The notes under the pieces: model-generated
What the model was told of the DNA's origin: nothing
The model's database searches: none
What the model saw: the letters and a program-made list of their open reading frames with translations, nothing else
Part shown: one piece after another, positions 61,939 to 64,000 of the stretch
Numbering within the stretch: position 1 is the stretch's first letter
Layout of the letters: each line of letters begins with the position of its first letter
Made by a program: the position numbers and the translations under genes
Assembly: GCA_041664345.1 (NCBI GenBank)
Contig: JBAYKX010000019.1
Span: 1 to 64,000, forward strand
Origin: GWE2-40-63 sp041664345
GTDB taxonomy: Bacteria; Bacteroidota; Bacteroidia; Bacteroidales; SZUA-534
DNA: 64,000 nucleotides
Direction of reading: 5' to 3'

Positions 61939-63264
61939 TTAAGATTCAAGGTACGATGCAAATCCCAGTTCCAACAATTCTTTAACGGGGCGGCAGTCGG
62001 TGGAGTAAACACTGCCTGTCCTATTTTTTGCTACCGATCCGCAACCACCACCACAAGCCAATTGTACGCTACAGGTACGGCATTCCTTAATTGCAGTAAC
62101 ATCGCGGTTTTCCCATTCGTTTATTAATTCCTCTTTACGCGAAACGCTAGGGTAGAAGGTACCCAACGATTCATCGGCCTTGCCTACAGTTGCCGTGCAG
62201 GAATAAATATATCCGGTGTAGTCGAAAGCCCATTCAGTTTTGCAAGCCGGGCATGCATCAAACAAAGGATCTGGCAGGTTGCCATTTTCAGAAAGAAACT
62301 TTGAAATGGAATAAGCCGGTTTATAAAACTCAACAATATGTGGATTTTGTTTTATCAATTCGTACATACTTTCATAAAGCGAAACCCGGCTAAAAAGTTT
62401 ATCGAGAGCCGATTGACAATGGTGCAATTCGTAATTACGTCCGATTTGTGTTTTGAAATAGTAGCTTTTAGTCCAACCTTTGTCAATAGCGAATCGGGCC
62501 AGTTCCGGCAAATTGCTCATGTTTTCTTTGTCAACCACCATTCGTAAGTTTACCGTAAGTTTGTTGGCAATGCAGGCATCAATACCTTCAACAATTTTGT
62601 CAAAGGTTCCAGCACCACCTTTCAGTATTCGGCGGTTGTTGTGAATGGCAGCTGTTCCATCCAAGGTTATCTGAATTTCGCGGATGGAGGCTTGTTTCAA
62701 AACATCAATATATTCTACCAAGGTATAGCCATTGGTAACAAAGCACACTTCCAATTTGGCTGCGTTTGCTTTCTCAATAAGATAGGAAATAACTTCTTTT
62801 TGCTTTGGTGAATTCAATAAAGGCTCTCCACCAAAAACGGTAATGTATTTTTTCCGGCCAGCAAATTCGGTCTGGATGTAGGTATAAAATGCGTCAACAA
62901 TTTCTTTAGTCAACTGACCGGTTGTAGGGGCATATTCATCTTGGTAGCAATACGAACAGGCAAAATTGCAACTGTAGTTTGGCACAAAAAAAAGTTGAAT
63001 TTCATCCTCATCGCGGTCATCAATAAAATCGAGGTATTTACTTTGATACTGTTTTTTCTCTTCTTTTTCATCCACCCAATACCCTTTATCAGTCAGTTCG
63101 TTTAAAAAAGGGGAATCGGAAGTAGCCTTATTGTTTTTTACATGCATCATTTTTTCAGCATCGGCAGGACTTAAAATATCCGCATTCCCTGATAAGAGGT
63201 TGACAATAAAGTAATTTTCGGAATCCTTTATTTTTGAAAATATGTTGTGTTTGGAGTAAATCAT
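61939..63264 (-). CDS. Radical SAM/SPASM peptide maturase
   Basis: The 441-residue protein has an N-terminal region (about 1-85, ENYFIVNLLSGNADILSPADAEKM) like a precursor-recognition region of peptide maturases, the radical SAM site C99-x3-C103-x2-C106 in SCNFACSYC, VFGGEPLL, and a SPASM domain with CPACKTEW, YIYSC, ECRTCSVQLACGGGCGS and STDCRP for two auxiliary Fe-S clusters. Such enzymes form thioether or C-C crosslinks on short precursors. The 32-residue Cys peptide immediately upstream (after a 223-nt structured spacer) is the likely substrate. The start follows an A-rich stretch and gives MIYSKHNIF. Confidence 0.92.
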   Translation of the reverse strand: MIYSKHNIFSKIKDSENYFIVNLLSGNADILSPADAEKMMHVKNNKATSDSPFLNELTDKGYWVDEKEEKKQYQSKYLDFIDDRDEDEIQLFFVPNYSCNFACSYCYQDEYAPTTGQLTKEIVDAFYTYIQTEFAGRKKYITVFGGEPLLNSPKQKEVISYLIEKANAAKLEVCFVTNGYTLVEYIDVLKQASIREIQITLDGTAAIHNNRRILKGGAGTFDKIVEGIDACIANKLTVNLRMVVDKENMSNLPELARFAIDKGWTKSYYFKTQIGRNYELHHCQSALDKLFSRVSLYESMYELIKQNPHIVEFYKPAYSISKFLSENGNLPDPLFDACPACKTEWAFDYTGYIYSCTATVGKADESLGTFYPSVSRKEELINEWENRDVTAIKECRTCSVQLACGGGCGSVAKNRTGSVYSTDCRPVKELLELGFASYLES

Positions 63265-63487
63265 TTTTTTTTAGAATAATAAATTAATACCTAAGTTGAG
63301 CGGTTGGAGCATAGCGAACAAGCGCTTTACTTAGGTAAACCCCGATTTAGGAAATGTTGCGTTTCACCGAATGGGTGAGGTGAAGAGTTTACATTTACTT
63401 AATCGATTGAGCCAAATCGCTCAATTTGGGTAATAACCAGGAACTTAGCAGCAAATACTATTGCTGCTAACTCCCAGTTTCATTCAA
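63265..63487 (-). promoter_or_regulatory. Structured spacer between peptide and maturase genes
   Basis: This 223-nt gene-free stretch holds a 10-bp perfect stem TTAGCAGCAA/TTGCTGCTAA (63445-63470), extended by five more positions with one mismatch. It also has overlapping alternatives ATTGAGC/GCTCAAT (63406-63425) versus CCAAAT/ATTTGG (63412-63429), which cannot form together, and CCTAAGT/ACTTAGG (63290-63335) enclosing AGCG/CGCT. No T-tract follows the main hairpin, so it is not a plain terminator. It may stabilise the peptide mRNA or tune maturase expression. Confidence 0.5.
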
Positions 63488-63586
63488 TTAATCGTGGCAA
63501 CCAACAACGTTTTTCGATGTTTTGGCACAGCATTGTGCCACTTTTGCCTCAACTTCAACTTTCTTTTTTCTGATTAAACTTGTCAT
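63488..63586 (-). CDS. Cys-rich precursor-like peptide, 32 residues
   Basis: The frame from ATG 63586 to TAA 63488 encodes 32 residues: a basic N-terminal leader MTSLIRKKKVEVEAK and a core VAQCCAKTSKNVVGCHD with Cys at 19, 20 and 30. It lies 19 bp after the thioredoxin stop and before the radical SAM gene, in the same orientation. Size, Lys/Val-rich leader, Cys-rich end and maturase neighbour make a ribosomally made, post-translationally modified peptide likely. I know of no named family with this exact pattern. The alternative is a small metal- or thiol-binding peptide. Confidence 0.7.
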   Translation of the reverse strand: MTSLIRKKKVEVEAKVAQCCAKTSKNVVGCHD

Positions 63587-63605
63587 TTTTACTTGATTTA
63601 TGGTA

Positions 63606-64000
63606 TTACTTAACTAATAAAACTTCGTTAACGGCTTTCACTAAGGTTTCTTTAGGTAAAGCACCCATCGAAACTTGAGGTTTGCCTTTTGCAGGAATAA
63701 ATAATAGGGTTGGCAAACTGGTAATGCCTAAGGTTTGTGACAATACTTTTTCTACATCGGTATTTACTTTGTAAATAATAATTTTTCCGGCATCTTCTTT
63801 AGCAATTTCCTCCAATCGGGGCGATAATTGTCGGCAAGGGCCACACCAATCGGCATAAAAGTCAATAATTGCAGGAAGCTCGCCTTCATATTTCCATTCT
63901 TTATTTTTTTCATAGTTGAAAACAACTGACTTGAATGTTTCATTGGTTAATGTTATAACCATGCCCGATTTAGCATTGTTGCTTTCTGCTTTAACTGGAT
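63606..64000 (-). CDS. Thioredoxin, exported type, N-terminus outside the window
   Basis: The thioredoxin domain has the classic motif DFYADWCGPC, with the preceding VFNYEKNKEWKYEGELPAI typical of periplasmic Bacteroidota thioredoxins. The reading frame has no stop upstream of the internal Met at 63962 and stays open to the window edge (PVKAESNNAKSG before the Met). The real protein is therefore probably longer, with a signal peptide beyond the edge. It lies 19 bp upstream of the Cys peptide and is probably the first gene of the operon seen here. Cytoplasmic location cannot be excluded. Confidence 0.88.
   Translation of the reverse strand, partial: PVKAESNNAKSGMVITLTNETFKSVVFNYEKNKEWKYEGELPAIIDFYADWCGPCRQLSPRLEEIAKEDAGKIIIYKVNTDVEKVLSQTLGITSLPTLLFIPAKGKPQVSMGALPKETLVKAVNEVLLVK

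Noticed and set aside
63440..63475. Main spacer hairpin as a rho-independent terminator
   Set aside because: No T-tract follows it on the minus strand.

Overview
The window is AT-rich, gene-dense bacterial chromosome from a member of the Bacteroidota. The evidence is a type IX secretion (T9SS) and gliding cluster (porV, porU, a PorP/SprF protein, gldJ), several proteins with C-terminal T9SS sorting domains, lipoproteins made without Shine-Dalgarno sequences, and promoters of the TTG / TAnnTTTG type. GldJ argues against Porphyromonas itself. A free-living or environmental Bacteroidales/Marinilabiliales-like or Flavobacteriia-like organism is likely, but the sequence does not settle the order. 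No rRNA, tRNA, CRISPR array or phage was seen.

Layout. 0-3.9 kb: urocanate hydratase, a small lipoprotein, a thioredoxin-like protein and ispF. 3.9-12.9 kb: the T9SS/gliding block porV-porU (minus strand) and porP-like, gldJ, murF (plus strand). 13-16 kb: lysC-lysA, preceded by a good promoter and a possible lysine-codon attenuator. 16-22 kb: a minus-strand run of cvfB, an ATP-grasp protein, a GNAT-like protein, a PAP2 phosphatase and lipoproteins, with a stranded T9SS sorting-domain fragment at its end. 22-25 kb: a DEAD-box helicase and tRNA selenouridine synthase mnmH. 25-29 kb: a decaying accessory stretch in which an esterase gene and a HEPN gene each carry one in-frame TAA; the HEPN gene is paired with an intact MNT nucleotidyltransferase. 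29-34 kb: phoH-like, folC, a small T9SS cargo protein and ricT/PSP1. 34.36-35.66 kb: a complete IS4-type element with 18-bp inverted repeats and a 9-bp target duplication. 36-43 kb: thioesterase, M64 peptidase, aminopeptidase P, a SiaC-like regulator and a five-PKD surface protein. 43.6-54.5 kb: an HNH/NUMOD4 protein, mtaB, an inositol-phosphatase-like protein, a GWxTD protein, a lipid A-type acyltransferase, a glycosyltransferase, proline dehydrogenase, a sensor kinase, a thioredoxin-like protein and a GH16-like T9SS cargo protein. 54.7-57 kb: a four-lipoprotein operon (CsgG, PEGA-like, DUF4810, DUF799/GNA1162).

The most interesting region is the minus-strand operon from the right window edge down to 57.18 kb. 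In transcription order it reads: exported-type thioredoxin (continues past the edge), a 32-residue Cys-Cys...Cys peptide missed by ordinary ORF cut-offs, a structured 223-nt spacer, a radical SAM/SPASM maturase, a DUF1847 Cys protein, an N-terminal thioredoxin-thioredoxin reductase fusion, a DUF302 protein, an SQR-like flavoprotein, a membrane 4Fe-4S protein and a SAM methyltransferase. I read this as a candidate undescribed RiPP-type or sulfur-redox system. The peptide and maturase are seen directly; the joint function is inference.
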